NCBI GenBank assembly: GCA_026710825.1
Contig: JAPOQH010000047.1
Location: forward strand, 1 to 64,000
Direction of reading: 5' to 3'
DNA from: Chloroflexota bacterium
GTDB lineage: Bacteria > Chloroflexota > Dehalococcoidia > Lucifugimonadales > UBA3495
Length of the DNA: 64,000 bases
The translations under genes and the position numbers were made by a program. The notes under the pieces were generated by a model that was not told the origin of the DNA, ran no database searches, and worked only from the letters and a program-made list of their open reading frames with translations. The stretch's first letter is position 1. The number at the start of each line of letters is the position of its first letter. Positions 25,142-33,373 of the stretch are shown piece by piece.

Positions 25142-26320
25142 GTGAACAAAGCATGGTTCATGGCCGTGCTTGCGCTCACCGTTTTTGCGACCATCAGCGC
25201 AACTCTGATTGTTCCGCCGCTGCTGGTGGAAATCGCGACCGATTTGGATATATCGGTGGCCGTCGCGGGGCAGTTGGCCACCGCGACCTTTGCGGCGTGG
25301 GCGATCATGGGTGTTTCCGGTGGGCCATTGTCCGACTCATTCGGTCGCAGACCCGTAGCGATGGTCTGCCTGGCGGTTTTGTCGGCATCAGTACTGGCAT
25401 CGGCGTTCGCACCGAATTTCGAAACGCTGGTGGCGCTGCGGGTTCTGACGGGCCTCGGCGGTGGCGCGCTCCCTCCCAACATTATCGGGGCGGTCGCCGA
25501 CGTAATCTCCCCGGCAAGGCGGGGCAGGACAGTCGCGGCGTTGCTGGCCATTCAAGGGCTGGCGTCGGGCATCAGCATCCCGTTGGTCGCGCTGTTGGCG
25601 GACGTGGGCGGTTGGCGTTTTGCCTTCATAGTCTACGGCTTGATACTGGTCGCCGCGCTCGTTGCAAACTGGCTCTGGCTCCCGAAGGGGCAAAGCGAGC
25701 GAGTCCGCACCTGGGCATTCTTCTCCAGATATTTATCGCTGGTGTCAATGCGATTTTTCCGTGTCGCCATGGCGGTGAACATTACGCAACGCATCGCTTT
25801 CTGGGGGACGATCAGCTTCTTCGCCGCCTACCTGATCAGCACCTTTGAATTGAGCGTCGGCTATGTGGCGCTACCATTGGCGATAGCGGCGGCAGGGCAA
25901 ATGATTGGAAGCTACGCCGCATCGTTCGTCGTCAACCACAGGCAGCGCGCGTTCTTCATCGCTGCCTCGACAGCAATCGGGGGAGTCTGCGCCTTTCTGC
26001 TCTTCACCATGGGGCTGGGACTCTGGGCGTCGGTAGCTTTGGCGGCGGTCGGAACGGGCCTGATGAGCATGACTTTCCCGGTCCTGGTCGCGGCCAGTAC
26101 GGAGTATTCGGGAGAATCCAAGGCCACCGGAGTGGGTCTCATGGGTTTCAGCAACCAGGCCGGAGGCGCGCTGGGCGCCGGGATAGCGGGCGCGTTGTTG
26201 GCGACCACCGGTTACGTGGGAGTTGGATACATGTGCCTGGTCGCAGTGATCGTCAGCGCGCTGCTGACGGGGCTCTTCGGTCGGCAGTTCGGAGAATCGG
26301 CAAGCCAGAGCCGAGGATAG
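25142..26320 (+). CDS. MFS transporter, first of a tandem pair
   Basis: A 12-TM drug/metabolite carrier of the major facilitator superfamily. The start of the protein (FATISATLIVPPLLVEIATD) is TM1. The MFS motif A loop is GGPLSDSFGRRPVA between TM2 and TM3, and motif C-like Gly/Pro sequence lies in GGALPPNIIGAVAD. C-terminal half: MGFSNQAGGALGAGIAGALL. The start used is GTG 25142; an in-frame ATG at 25160 is an alternative. It is highly similar over the whole length to the gene at 26820. The transported compound is unknown; the motif set suggests efflux. Confidence 0.9.
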   Translation: MNKAWFMAVLALTVFATISATLIVPPLLVEIATDLDISVAVAGQLATATFAAWAIMGVSGGPLSDSFGRRPVAMVCLAVLSASVLASAFAPNFETLVALRVLTGLGGGALPPNIIGAVADVISPARRGRTVAALLAIQGLASGISIPLVALLADVGGWRFAFIVYGLILVAALVANWLWLPKGQSERVRTWAFFSRYLSLVSMRFFRVAMAVNITQRIAFWGTISFFAAYLISTFELSVGYVALPLAIAAAGQMIGSYAASFVVNHRQRAFFIAASTAIGGVCAFLLFTMGLGLWASVALAAVGTGLMSMTFPVLVAASTEYSGESKATGVGLMGFSNQAGGALGAGIAGALLATTGYVGVGYMCLVAVIVSALLTGLFGRQFGESASQSRG

Positions 26321-26819
26321 GCCGGCGGCCACAGGCACAGATGGCACCGCGCCGCTTTTGTCCAACCTGTATTGCCGTATGAGCGGTTCCAGAGCCATGC
26401 CACTGCAAGAAGATGGGGTGATTGAAACCTTGGAGGTAAGGGCGTCAAGGGTTGGGTAACGTTGGTGGCAGGCGGGGCATGGCTCGCCCTTGAAGCGGCC
26501 GAGGGCGGCGGGGATCGGCGCGTGGGAGTTTTGGATACCGGCCCCGCGGGGGGTGCCGGGCAAGACGGTGATTGAATGGTCTTGGGGGGCATGTTTGATG
26601 GGTGGGCTATACTGTTGGTCCGCCAGTATTATCGAATGCCACTGTTGCCAGTCAGATCGCGCTTAGGGGCATTGTGGTGCGTGATTCAGCGTACGAACAC
26701 GGCATGGAAACTGAACCGTCCCCGCGCCGGGGGCAATCTCGCCGGACGAAAGAGGAACAGACCGCATCGAGACGCAAGCAGCGCAAGCCGGGAGCAAAGA
26801 GGTAAACAAGGCATGGTTC
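26321..26819. other. 499-bp gap between duplicate MFS genes
   Basis: No confident gene. It holds the TATACT block (26603-26613) shared with the first MFS gene and a repeat of the AGGTxAACAAxGCATGGTTC leader. A minus-strand open frame (26563 to about 26330, with CPACHQRYPTLDAL) continues into the antisense of the MFS gene and has no ribosome binding site. Confidence 0.5.
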
Positions 26820-27980
26820 ATGGCCGTGCAGGCGATCACCGTTTTTGCGACGATAAGCGCGATCCTGATCGTACCGCCTCTGCTGGTGGAAATCGCCACC
26901 GACCTCGACATCTCGGTGGCCGTTGCCGGGCAGCTGGCGACCGCGACCTTTGCGGCGTGGGCGATCATGGGTGTTTCCGGTGGGCCTTTGTCCGATTCGT
27001 TCGGGCGTCGGCCGGTGGCCCTGGTGAGCCTGGCGGTGCTCTCGCTGTCGATGCTGGGCTGCGCGTTTGCGCCCAACCTGGAAACGTTGATGCTGATGCG
27101 AATCCTGACCGGCCTGGGCGGGGGAGTGATTCCCCCCAACATCGTGGGGTCGGTGTCGGACGTGATTTCGCCGGCCAGGCGAGCCCGGGCCGTGAGCGCG
27201 CTGCTGTCGATCCAGGGCCTGGCGGCGGCCATCAGCGTACCGCTGGTTGCGGTGCTGGCCGATGTGGGCGGCTGGCAGTTTGCCTTTATCCTGTACGGTA
27301 GCGTGCTGGTGGTAGCGCTGGCGGCCAACTTCCTGTGGCTCCCCAAGGAGCAGGGACAGCGGGTCCGGAATTTCGCGTACTTCTCCAGATACAAGGCGCT
27401 GGTGTCGCAGCGGTTTTTCCGCGTGGCAGTGGCGGTGAACGTGTCACAGAGGATCGCCTTTTGGGGGAGTATCAGTTTCTTCGCGGCCTACCTGATACAT
27501 ACTTACGACCTGAGCGTGGGCTTCGTGGCCCTGCCGCTGGCGATCACCTCGATTGGGCAGATGGCTGGCACCTACTGCGCATCCTATGTGGCGAACCGGA
27601 AGTACCGCGCGCTGGTCATCGCGGGCTGTGGCATCGCCGGCGGAGTGTTCGGGTTCGTGGTGTTTTCGGTGGAGATGGGGATGTGGGCGACGGTGGCCGT
27701 TGCGGCGGCCAGCACAGGCATGCTGAGCGTGACGTTCCCAATCCTCATAGCCGCCAGCACCGAGTATTCCGGCGAGTCCAAGGCGACCGGCGTTGGCCTG
27801 ATGGGTTTCAGCAACCAGGGCGGCGGCATGCTGGGCGCTGCCATAGCGGGAGCGCTGCTGGCGAACGTGGGCTACATGGGCATCGGCTACATGTGCGTCG
27901 GCGCAACGGTCGTCAGCGCGCTGCTGACCAGCCTGTTCGGCCGGCAGTTTGGGGAGTCAGCCGGTCAGGCGAAATCATAA
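26820..27980 (+). CDS. MFS transporter, second of a tandem pair
   Basis: A 386-residue paralogue of the upstream carrier with the same landmarks: LIVPPLLVEIATDLDISVAV, the GGPLSDSFGRRPVAL motif A loop, GGGVIPPNIVGSVSD and MGFSNQGGGMLGAAIAGALL. The codon that matches the GTG start of the first copy is GTA here, so the first usable start is ATG 26820, six codons further in. That, plus the duplicated upstream block, shows a recent tandem duplication followed by drift. Confidence 0.9.
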   Translation: MAVQAITVFATISAILIVPPLLVEIATDLDISVAVAGQLATATFAAWAIMGVSGGPLSDSFGRRPVALVSLAVLSLSMLGCAFAPNLETLMLMRILTGLGGGVIPPNIVGSVSDVISPARRARAVSALLSIQGLAAAISVPLVAVLADVGGWQFAFILYGSVLVVALAANFLWLPKEQGQRVRNFAYFSRYKALVSQRFFRVAVAVNVSQRIAFWGSISFFAAYLIHTYDLSVGFVALPLAITSIGQMAGTYCASYVANRKYRALVIAGCGIAGGVFGFVVFSVEMGMWATVAVAAASTGMLSVTFPILIAASTEYSGESKATGVGLMGFSNQGGGMLGAAIAGALLANVGYMGIGYMCVGATVVSALLTSLFGRQFGESAGQAKS

Positions 27981-28091
27981 GCAGCGGCCTCAGCATCCGA
28001 AAAGCCAGCGTGCTGCTGGCACGACTAACCGAATGGGCAATCGCGACCGGACTCCGGGCGGGGTTCTCCACGAGTCGCGCTGCTGTAAAAT

Positions 28092-28637
28092 ATGGCGATG
28101 CTCGCGATGCTATGTACTTCCGGTGTCTTGCCCAGCCCTCGATCATCCCAGCGATTCAACGCCGCCTGTGTGTTGGCGCTGCTCGGATTATCGATCTTAC
28201 TGGTCGGTTGTGCCTCCGGCGAACCGGCGGCGGATTTCACGCTGACGTCCTTCGATGGAGAGGAGTTCCGCCTTTCGGAGCAACGCGGAAACGCGGTGGT
28301 GATCAATTTCTGGTATCCGTCGTGCCCGCCGTGCCGCGACGAGATGCCGGCTTTTCAGGATGCTTGGGAAAAGTACCAGGGGCGCAATGTGCGTTTCATT
28401 GGGTTGTTCGTGCCCCAGGGCTTCGACACCGAGGAATCGGCGCGTGAGTTCGTGGAGGAGTTGGGGTTGACCTTCACGTTCGCGACTGATGTACGCGCGG
28501 GAGTGGCGCAGGCATACTCCGTACAATATTTCCCAACCACGTACTTCATCGATCAGGGCGGCCGGGTGCACCTCATGGAGATCAGTCGCATGGACGTGGA
28601 CCGACTCACCGAGATACTGGACGACATGCTGGGCTGA
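28092..28637 (+). CDS. TlpA/ResA-like thioredoxin lipoprotein
   Basis: An extracytoplasmic thiol-disulfide protein. The N terminus has a hydrophobic stretch ending in the lipobox LLVGC, so it is membrane-anchored by lipid. The thioredoxin domain begins with ADFTLTSFDGEEFRLSEQRG, the active site is the CPPC of FWYPSCPPCRDEMP, and the cis-Pro loop is QYFPTTYFID. It may reduce cytochrome c apoproteins or other exported thiols, or act in redox protection. The next gene, a CopD-like membrane protein, overlaps by one base (TGATG), so the two are coupled. Confidence 0.9.
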   Translation: MAMLAMLCTSGVLPSPRSSQRFNAACVLALLGLSILLVGCASGEPAADFTLTSFDGEEFRLSEQRGNAVVINFWYPSCPPCRDEMPAFQDAWEKYQGRNVRFIGLFVPQGFDTEESAREFVEELGLTFTFATDVRAGVAQAYSVQYFPTTYFIDQGGRVHLMEISRMDVDRLTEILDDMLG

Positions 28638-29095
28638 TGGATGTGCTGGGTATCATCCTGCTGCTAATCCGCTGGGCGCACGCGCTGGCGGCGGTGGCAT
28701 GGATTGGCGGCAGCCTGTTCATGCTGCTGGCCGCTCGTCCCGCGCTGCGAAACGCTGATCCTCAAGGACTGGTGGGGCGTGCGCTGGCGGTGGAGTTCCG
28801 GCCCGTGGTCACCACCGCGATTGCGGTTTTGATCGTGAGCGGCGTTATCCTGACGGTGGACCGTCTCACGTCCGACGCTGCCGGCATCGCCTACACCGCC
28901 GTGTTGGTCGCCAAGATCGTGCTGGCGGTGTACGCTTTTGGGGTCGCGTGGCTGCTGCCGAGGCGCCGGGAGCAACGGGCCGGAGGCATTCGCCGCGCGC
29001 TGGCCGGGCCGGTGGCTCTCACAGTTGTCGGCATTATCGTCATCGGTCTGGCCGATGTGCTCACCTGGCTGTTTGAGCGCGGCCTGGTCGGCTGA
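28637..29095 (+). CDS. CopD-like four-TM membrane protein
   Basis: A 152-residue protein with four membrane segments. TM1 carries the pattern IRWAHALAAVAWIGGSLF, which is the hallmark of CopD/DUF2269-type proteins where the His may bind heme or copper. TM2 is TTAIAVLIVSGVIL, TM3 AVLVAKIVLAVYAFGVAW and TM4 VALTVVGIIVIGLADVL. The start codon overlaps the stop of the TlpA-like gene, so a shared function in redox or metal handling at the membrane is likely. Confidence 0.75.
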   Translation: MDVLGIILLLIRWAHALAAVAWIGGSLFMLLAARPALRNADPQGLVGRALAVEFRPVVTTAIAVLIVSGVILTVDRLTSDAAGIAYTAVLVAKIVLAVYAFGVAWLLPRRREQRAGGIRRALAGPVALTVVGIIVIGLADVLTWLFERGLVG

Positions 29096-29113
29096 AAGAT
29101 CGGGGAGAAATAC

Positions 29114-29335
29114 ATGAAAACCGACCTGCTGGAAATCATCGCTTGCCCGGTGTGCAAAGGGGAACTGACCCTTGATGCGGACGAGATCGCCCCTGAGGGC
29201 GCGGTCGACGCCGGCGAAGTGTTGACCGGCACTCTCACGTGCTCAGCATGCGACGAGCGTTATCCAATCACCGGCGGCATCCCGAACCTGCTGCCGCCGG
29301 AGTTGCGGGACGCGGAGATTGCGGCCGGCCGCTAG
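29114..29335 (+). CDS. Trm112-like small zinc-ribbon protein
   Basis: A 73-residue protein with the Trm112 pattern: LLEIIACPVCKGELTL, then TCSACDERYPITGGIPNLLPPE. The two CxxC pairs would bind one zinc. Bacterial members often assist methyltransferases or lipid A kinases. GGGGAGAAA lies before the ATG, and the gene follows the CopD-like gene by 18 bp. Its TAG stop overlaps the stop of the convergent gene on the other strand (CTAG). Confidence 0.85.
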   Translation: MKTDLLEIIACPVCKGELTLDADEIAPEGAVDAGEVLTGTLTCSACDERYPITGGIPNLLPPELRDAEIAAGR

Positions 29336-29730
29336 CGGTTGTTGAACTGCTCCTGCCGCTGTTCCAACAACCGGATGATGCTTTCCGCCATCCGGTCGTC
29401 CACCGAGTTTCGCTCAAGGTTCGCCGTCGCTTCGGTGAGGTTGGCAGAGGCCGCGCTGAGGTTGGCAGAGGTCTCCACCAGGTTGAGAACGGCCTCATCG
29501 GACGAGCCGGCAAGGCTCTCAGCGGACACCGCCATCGCTGCGCTGACCCGTTCCAGGTTCTGCATCGTGGCCCTCAACGACGGATACAACGACACCAGCA
29601 GCACGACCACCACCAGAATGCCGGCCGCCAATGCAAACAACGCGGAGATCCCGGCTATGGTCCTGGTGCGCTGCAGCGCTGACGGGTCGGTGGTTGATTC
29701 AACGACGGGTGTCGCTTCTGGTTCGGTCAT
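29332..29730 (-). CDS. Single-TM protein with C-terminal coiled coil
   Basis: A 132-residue protein with an N-terminal polar tail, one membrane segment (ISALFALAAGILVVVVLLVSL) and a C-terminal helical region built from AEAT/SANL-type heptads (about residues 60-130). It has no enzymatic motif. The layout resembles a stripped-down MCP-like signalling helix. It is the third protein in the window with a TM-plus-coiled-coil plan. Function unknown. Confidence 0.7.
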   Translation of the reverse strand: MTEPEATPVVESTTDPSALQRTRTIAGISALFALAAGILVVVVLLVSLYPSLRATMQNLERVSAAMAVSAESLAGSSDEAVLNLVETSANLSAASANLTEATANLERNSVDDRMAESIIRLLEQRQEQFNNR

Positions 29731-29761
29731 GGTGTTTCCTGCTCCGGTGCGTTAACGCAAT

Positions 29762-29790
29762 GTAGGGGCAGGTTTGAAACCCGCCCCTAC
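29762..29790. repeat. Dispersed palindrome (GTAGGGGCAGGTTT type)
   Basis: A 14-bp stem with one A.C mismatch (GTAGGGGCAGGTTT with AAACCCGCCCCTAC). It lies downstream of the UGSC gene stop and could act as its terminator or mRNA-end hairpin. Confidence 0.88.
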
Positions 29791-29813
29791 GGTGCGCATT
29801 GGTGTGAGTTGTA

Positions 29814-30350
29814 TCAGCCGCCCGTGAGGATGGCTGCGACCTCGGTAGCCAGACCCTCGGCGCGTTCGCGCAGAGCCGGGCGATCCAGGTTCTCGATCGG
29901 GTGCTGGGTGAAAATCGTGGGGTAGTCTTCGGCGCCCCACATCCTGGCCATTCCCTGGGCCGTGGGTATGAACCGGTCGGTGCAAATGGTGGCGGAGGGG
30001 AGGCCTGCCTTCTCAACGTGGATTCCGTCGTGCACACTGCACGCGCTGCAGCTTCCTCAATCTCCGATGGCAACCACCACCGAATCGACGTTGGCGACCA
30101 CCTCCTCCAATTCCTGCGGGTCGGCGGGACGCGACGCGCTGGGCTTGCGGAGCCAGCGGATCTCGCGGATCTCATAGCGGTTGCGGAGCACCTCGGCCAA
30201 CTCTTCCAGCAGGACGTCGGCGTTGCGCTTGCTGTCATCGATCAGGCCGACGCGGGTGCCGGCCAGCGAGGGCAGGCGAGGCGCGCCATCAAAGGGCGCG
30301 ATGATCGGCTCAGTGACCGGGTTGACCAGGGTGTACTGTTGGGTTGTCAT
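29814..30350 (-). CDS. UGSC-domain selenoprotein
   Basis: The frame runs from ATG 30350 to 29814 with one internal TGA at 30059-30057 (codon 98). Around it the protein reads VVVAIGD-U-GSCSACSVHDGIHVEK, which is exactly the UGSC motif after which the family is named, where U is selenocysteine (or Cys in other members). The rest fits: LAGTRVGLIDDSKRNAD near the N terminus, then GLPSATICTDRF and ARMWGAEDYP after the motif. A hairpin lies just 3' of the TGA. The start has GGAGGT 7 nt upstream. Length 178 residues. It follows a translationally coupled three-gene block. The reaction is unknown; a thiol/selenol redox role is the usual guess. Confidence 0.88.
30029..30043 (-). promoter_or_regulatory. 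Predicted SECIS hairpin of the UGSC gene
   Basis: CGTGCA and TGCACG form a perfect 6-bp stem around the loop GTG. The loop starts 20 nt after the TGA and begins with G, as bacterial SECIS elements require by my recollection. A competing stem CTGCA/TGCAG overlaps it. Position and motif context support a real SECIS. Confidence 0.6.
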
Positions 30351-30385
30351 GCTTTGCACCTCCAGGAATGCCCAATTCTTGAGGC

Positions 30386-30407
30386 AGGGGCGGACGGGTT
30401 CGCCCCT
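30386..30407. repeat. Dispersed palindrome overlapping a stop codon
   Basis: AGGGGCGGAC and GTTCGCCCCT form a 10-bp stem with one wobble and a GG loop. Its right end supplies the TAG stop codon (30406-30408) of the upstream partner gene, so it sits between that gene and the UGSC gene inside the operon. Confidence 0.8.
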
Positions 30408-31473
30408 ACGGGATTTGAATGGCTTTGGTTACGGCGGTTGAGCCAACTTTGGGTCCCCAACTGGGGATGACTGACGCCATGTTGGATTCCTCGCCGCCGG
30501 CGAATACTACCAGAATGTCCTCCGGTTCCGGAATCAGCGAAACCATGGCGGCTTCGTCGCCGGCCTCCACGTCGCCGGGCAATACCAGCGCCCGCTTGAG
30601 GTCGGCAACCGAGCGGTGGATGTTGGCATGGAGGTACTCGCGGATGCGATCCTTGGTCCAATCCCGCCACAGATTGCTGTTGCCGGCGAATGTTACCACA
30701 ATCTGGCCCTGGCGGATTCCGACGGAGACGTCGCCCACCGAGCCTGACGTGGACATGGAGGTTCCCAGCGTGGAGGCCACGTCGGCCATGGTGTAGAGGA
30801 TGGCCTCGGGGCGGCCCACGGCGCGTATCTGGCGCGGGCTTTCACCGGCAAAGACCGTTACGGTGCTGTCGCTGGCGTTGAATCCCCGGTCCACGTGCAG
30901 AGGCATCCAGTGGGTCTCGCCCTCGGCCTCGGCAATGCAGTAGGTGTATTTGCCGGGATGGCCGATGACGCTGCGGTCGAACAGGCCGGGGATCGCGGCG
31001 CAGGCGTTCATCAGGATCAGGCGGACGGAACGGCCGATGGTGCCGTTGGCGCGGTTCCCGGGGCCGAACAGGTTATTGCGGCTGTTGAGGCCGATCTGGT
31101 CGCGGATGGGTCCGTTGACGATGCACAGAACGGCTGAACCGCCCATGCTGGACGACGGGCCGACCAGGTTGAATGTGGGGTCAAGCATGGCCTCCGTGGC
31201 GGCGAGAACGACGGGGAAGTATTCAGGAATACAGCCGGCCATGACGGCGTTGGCGGCCGCCTTTTCCACGGTGATGACGCGGCGGCGCTCCGGCAGTTCG
31301 CCCAGCACCTCATCCGGCGCCCGTCCAGCATAGCCGATGAACTCGGCGACGCGGCCGATGGTGGGCGGCACGATGGGCAGGCCGTCGCCCCAACCCAGTT
31401 CGTAACCTTTCTCGATGGCCGAAAGGGCGTCATCCCATGAAGTGGTGGTAATGTCGGTAAAAGTGGTGGTCAA
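30406..31473 (-). CDS. Conserved uncharacterised UGSC-partner protein
   Basis: I know this type only as an uncharacterised family found beside UGSC genes. Features seen: ALSAIEKGYELGWGDGLPIVPPT at the start, KAAANAVMAGCIPEYFPVVLA with a single well-placed Cys (about residue 78), GPSSSMGGSAVLCIVNGP, and NNLFGPGNRANGTIGRSVRL with a Gly/Asn-rich loop. A later part has the strand EDILVVFAGGEESN. No membrane segment. The start is TTG 31473, chosen because AGAGG lies 8 nt upstream and the TTG overlaps the stop of the previous gene (TTGA), a sign of coupling. Length 355 residues. Confidence 0.8.
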   Translation of the reverse strand: MTTTFTDITTTSWDDALSAIEKGYELGWGDGLPIVPPTIGRVAEFIGYAGRAPDEVLGELPERRRVITVEKAAANAVMAGCIPEYFPVVLAATEAMLDPTFNLVGPSSSMGGSAVLCIVNGPIRDQIGLNSRNNLFGPGNRANGTIGRSVRLILMNACAAIPGLFDRSVIGHPGKYTYCIAEAEGETHWMPLHVDRGFNASDSTVTVFAGESPRQIRAVGRPEAILYTMADVASTLGTSMSTSGSVGDVSVGIRQGQIVVTFAGNSNLWRDWTKDRIREYLHANIHRSVADLKRALVLPGDVEAGDEAAMVSLIPEPEDILVVFAGGEESNMASVIPSWGPKVGSTAVTKAIQIP

Positions 31474-31856
31474 TTTGTTTGCCTCTGGGTGGTGGTCAAT
31501 TGTGTGGCGATGTTCAACAGGCGGTCCACGAAAGCGTACGTTCGCTGCTGCCAACTCGTCAATTCTGCTACCGTCAGAAATCCCTGGTCGGCGTCGGCGT
31601 GTATTTTCATAGCCACGTTTAGCGCATCGCCCAGTTGCTCTTCATCGTGTTCCGCTGCCAGACGCCGAACGATGGCCCTCTTGTGTTGATACTTGCCATG
31701 GTCCTCGCCGGTAGCAATCCCGATCGTGCTGATGGAATGCTTAACCGCTAGCCACAGGATGTCGGACGCCGGCCGCAGTGTGCCGTTTGCAATGAGCCGC
31801 CGGCTGATTTCCAGGCAGTCCAATGCCTCGCTGGAATGCTCCTCGGCGGTCAGCAC
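31470..31856 (-). CDS. PaREP1/HEPN-like small helical protein, second of a pair
   Basis: A 128-residue, all-helical protein. The first helix (EEHSSEALDCLEISRRLIA), the central ASDILWLAVKHSISTIGIA and the later LGDALNVAMKIHADADQGF follow the PaREP1/HEPN pattern of nucleotide- or RNA-interacting helical bundles. It has no RX4-6H motif of the RNase type. The start GTG overlaps the previous stop by 7 bases (GTGCTGA) and its own stop overlaps the next start (TTGA), so it is tightly coupled on both sides. Confidence 0.65.
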   Translation of the reverse strand: MLTAEEHSSEALDCLEISRRLIANGTLRPASDILWLAVKHSISTIGIATGEDHGKYQHKRAIVRRLAAEHDEEQLGDALNVAMKIHADADQGFLTVAELTSWQQRTYAFVDRLLNIATQLTTTQRQTN

Positions 31857-32239
31857 TGCGTGGCGCCATCCAAAAGGTCTTGCATACAGTCGGCGAATTC
31901 AGTTGCAGCAGGTCGGCAGAACAGGAACTCTTCCAATTCCATATAGTCGTGGCTGGCATTATCGCGGAATGAGCTCGCGGCGCCGTACTTGAGCAGGATC
32001 GCGCCTTTGGCCTTTTCCTGCTCATCCAGAACCTTAATTGATTCGAAAATATCAGAGTCGGTTTCGTGGGGCAGACCGCGGTGTTTGAGCGTCAGCACGG
32101 CGGCGAGGCGCACGGCGGCCCCCAGTTCCGCAGAGCTCTTGACGGTGTCGGAAACCATCAACTCCCGGTCGGCGGCGTCCAGGTGCGCCTTGACCTGCCG
32201 GTTGATCCTGACGGTCTGGTCGGTGTCTGCAGTCGCCAT
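31850..32239 (-). CDS. PaREP1/HEPN-like small helical protein, first of a pair
   Basis: A 129-residue helical protein: QVKAHLDAADRELMVSD, then SAELGAAVRLAAVLTLKHRG, then DIFESIKVLDEQEKAKGAIL and a final helix near DYMELEEFLFCRP. The layout of helices matches the PaREP1-like proteins, and it looks like a divergent sister of its downstream neighbour. It is the first gene of the unit that ends with the UGSC selenoprotein. GGAG lies about 9 nt before the ATG. A toxin-antitoxin role is possible but not shown. Confidence 0.6.
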   Translation of the reverse strand: MATADTDQTVRINRQVKAHLDAADRELMVSDTVKSSAELGAAVRLAAVLTLKHRGLPHETDSDIFESIKVLDEQEKAKGAILLKYGAASSFRDNASHDYMELEEFLFCRPAATEFADCMQDLLDGATQC

Positions 32240-32308
32240 GATGCGTGCTCCGGGTCCGTGTCTTATGGTGGGCGATTGGTCGTTACGATTTTATCACCCG
32301 CCAACGAA

Positions 32309-32334
32309 TAGGGGCGAATGATGATTCGCCCCTA
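32309..32334. repeat. Dispersed palindrome (TAGGGGCGAAT type)
   Basis: A perfect 11-bp stem TAGGGGCGAAT/ATTCGCCCCTA with the loop GATG. It lies just upstream of the HEPN-like/UGSC unit and downstream of the broken NHL gene. Confidence 0.9.
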
Positions 32335-32358
32335 CATGGTCGGAATGGCAGTCAGCAA

Positions 32359-33306
32359 CTACGCCTTGGCGTACTTGGAGAAGCTGCGCAGTTCCTTCGG
32401 CGGGTCCATGTGGCTGCCGCGGATGGTGTAGGACACCTCGGAGACGTACACGGCGCCGGTGCTGTCCACAGCGATGCCGTGGGGAGCGATGAACTGGCCG
32501 GGGCCCTCGCCCTCTTAAGGCGCGCCGAACACGCAGACGCGGTTGCCGTCGGGATCGTAGATGGTTACGCGATGGCCCAGGCCCGGCGCATCGTCGACTC
32601 CGCCCATGCCGTTGAGCTCACCGACATAGATGTGGCCGCCCCAGTACACCATGGCGTCCGGTCGGTGGATATTGCTCCACATGGTCAGGAAGTTGCCATC
32701 GGTGTCGAACAGTTGGATGCGGTGGCACTCGCGGTCCACGACATACACCCGCTCTTCCTCGTCGAAGGCGATGTTGTGGGGCCGGATGAACTGGCCGGCA
32801 TCTATGCCCGGCTCGCCCCACGAGAACTTGTACTCGCCTTCCGCGGTGTACACATGGATGCGGGAGTTGCCGTATCCATCGGAGATGTAGATGTCCCCGT
32901 TGCTGGGCCGGATGGCTGCCGACGTGGGCCGGTTGAATGGCTGGCCGCTCCAGCGCGGGGCCGGATGGTTCTTCTCGCCAATCTCCATCAGCTTCTCGCC
33001 GGTGACGCTGAACTTCTGGATGGTGTGAATGCCATCGTCGGCCGCCAGCAGAGTGTCGTCGGCCTCGCTGTAGTACAGGCCGTGGGTCCGGTTTTCGCTG
33101 AAGTGGCCCTGCCCGAAGGAACGCTCGAAATTGCCGTCCTTGTCGAAGACCATGATGGGATGCTCGCCGCGAGTGAGGATGAACACGCGGTCATTGCCGT
33201 CCACCGCCACGCCGGGGCACTCCAGCAGTCGCATCCCGTCCGGCAGCTTCAGCCAGTTATCGACGAAGGTATATTGAAAATCTCCCTGCCCATAAGTCTC
33301 AGGCAT
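32359..33306 (-). pseudogene. NHL-repeat protein with an in-frame TAA
   Basis: The frame starts at ATG 33306 (AGGGAG 8 nt upstream) and is an NHL beta-propeller: GVAVDGNDRVFILTR, THGLYYSEADDTLLAADD, TSAAIRPSNGDIYISDGYG, HNIAFDEEERVYVVDRECH. It reaches a TAA at 32517-32515 (codon 264) and then continues in the same frame with the last blade (EGEGPGQFIAPHGIAVDSTG, then VYVSEVSYT) to a TAG at 32359. One base change (GAA to TAA) explains it. TAA cannot encode selenocysteine, so this is a true nonsense mutation or a sequencing error. The short form lacks one blade and may not fold well. Confidence 0.8.
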
Positions 33307-33373
33307 GATTCTTCTCCCTGTTCAAAGTGTGTAGTGATTTTGATGCACGGTGGTTATCTTACTTGCCGCCGCG

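Noticed and set aside
26330..26563. Minus-strand frame with CPACHQRYPTLDAL between the MFS genes
   Set aside because: It runs on into the antisense of the first MFS gene, has no ribosome binding site and no recognised domain.
7757..30350. TGA reassigned to Trp or another residue in the whole genome
   Set aside because: Many intact genes here end with TGA (for example at 3316, 5635, 7723 and 13399) at the expected length. Only single codons can be recoded.
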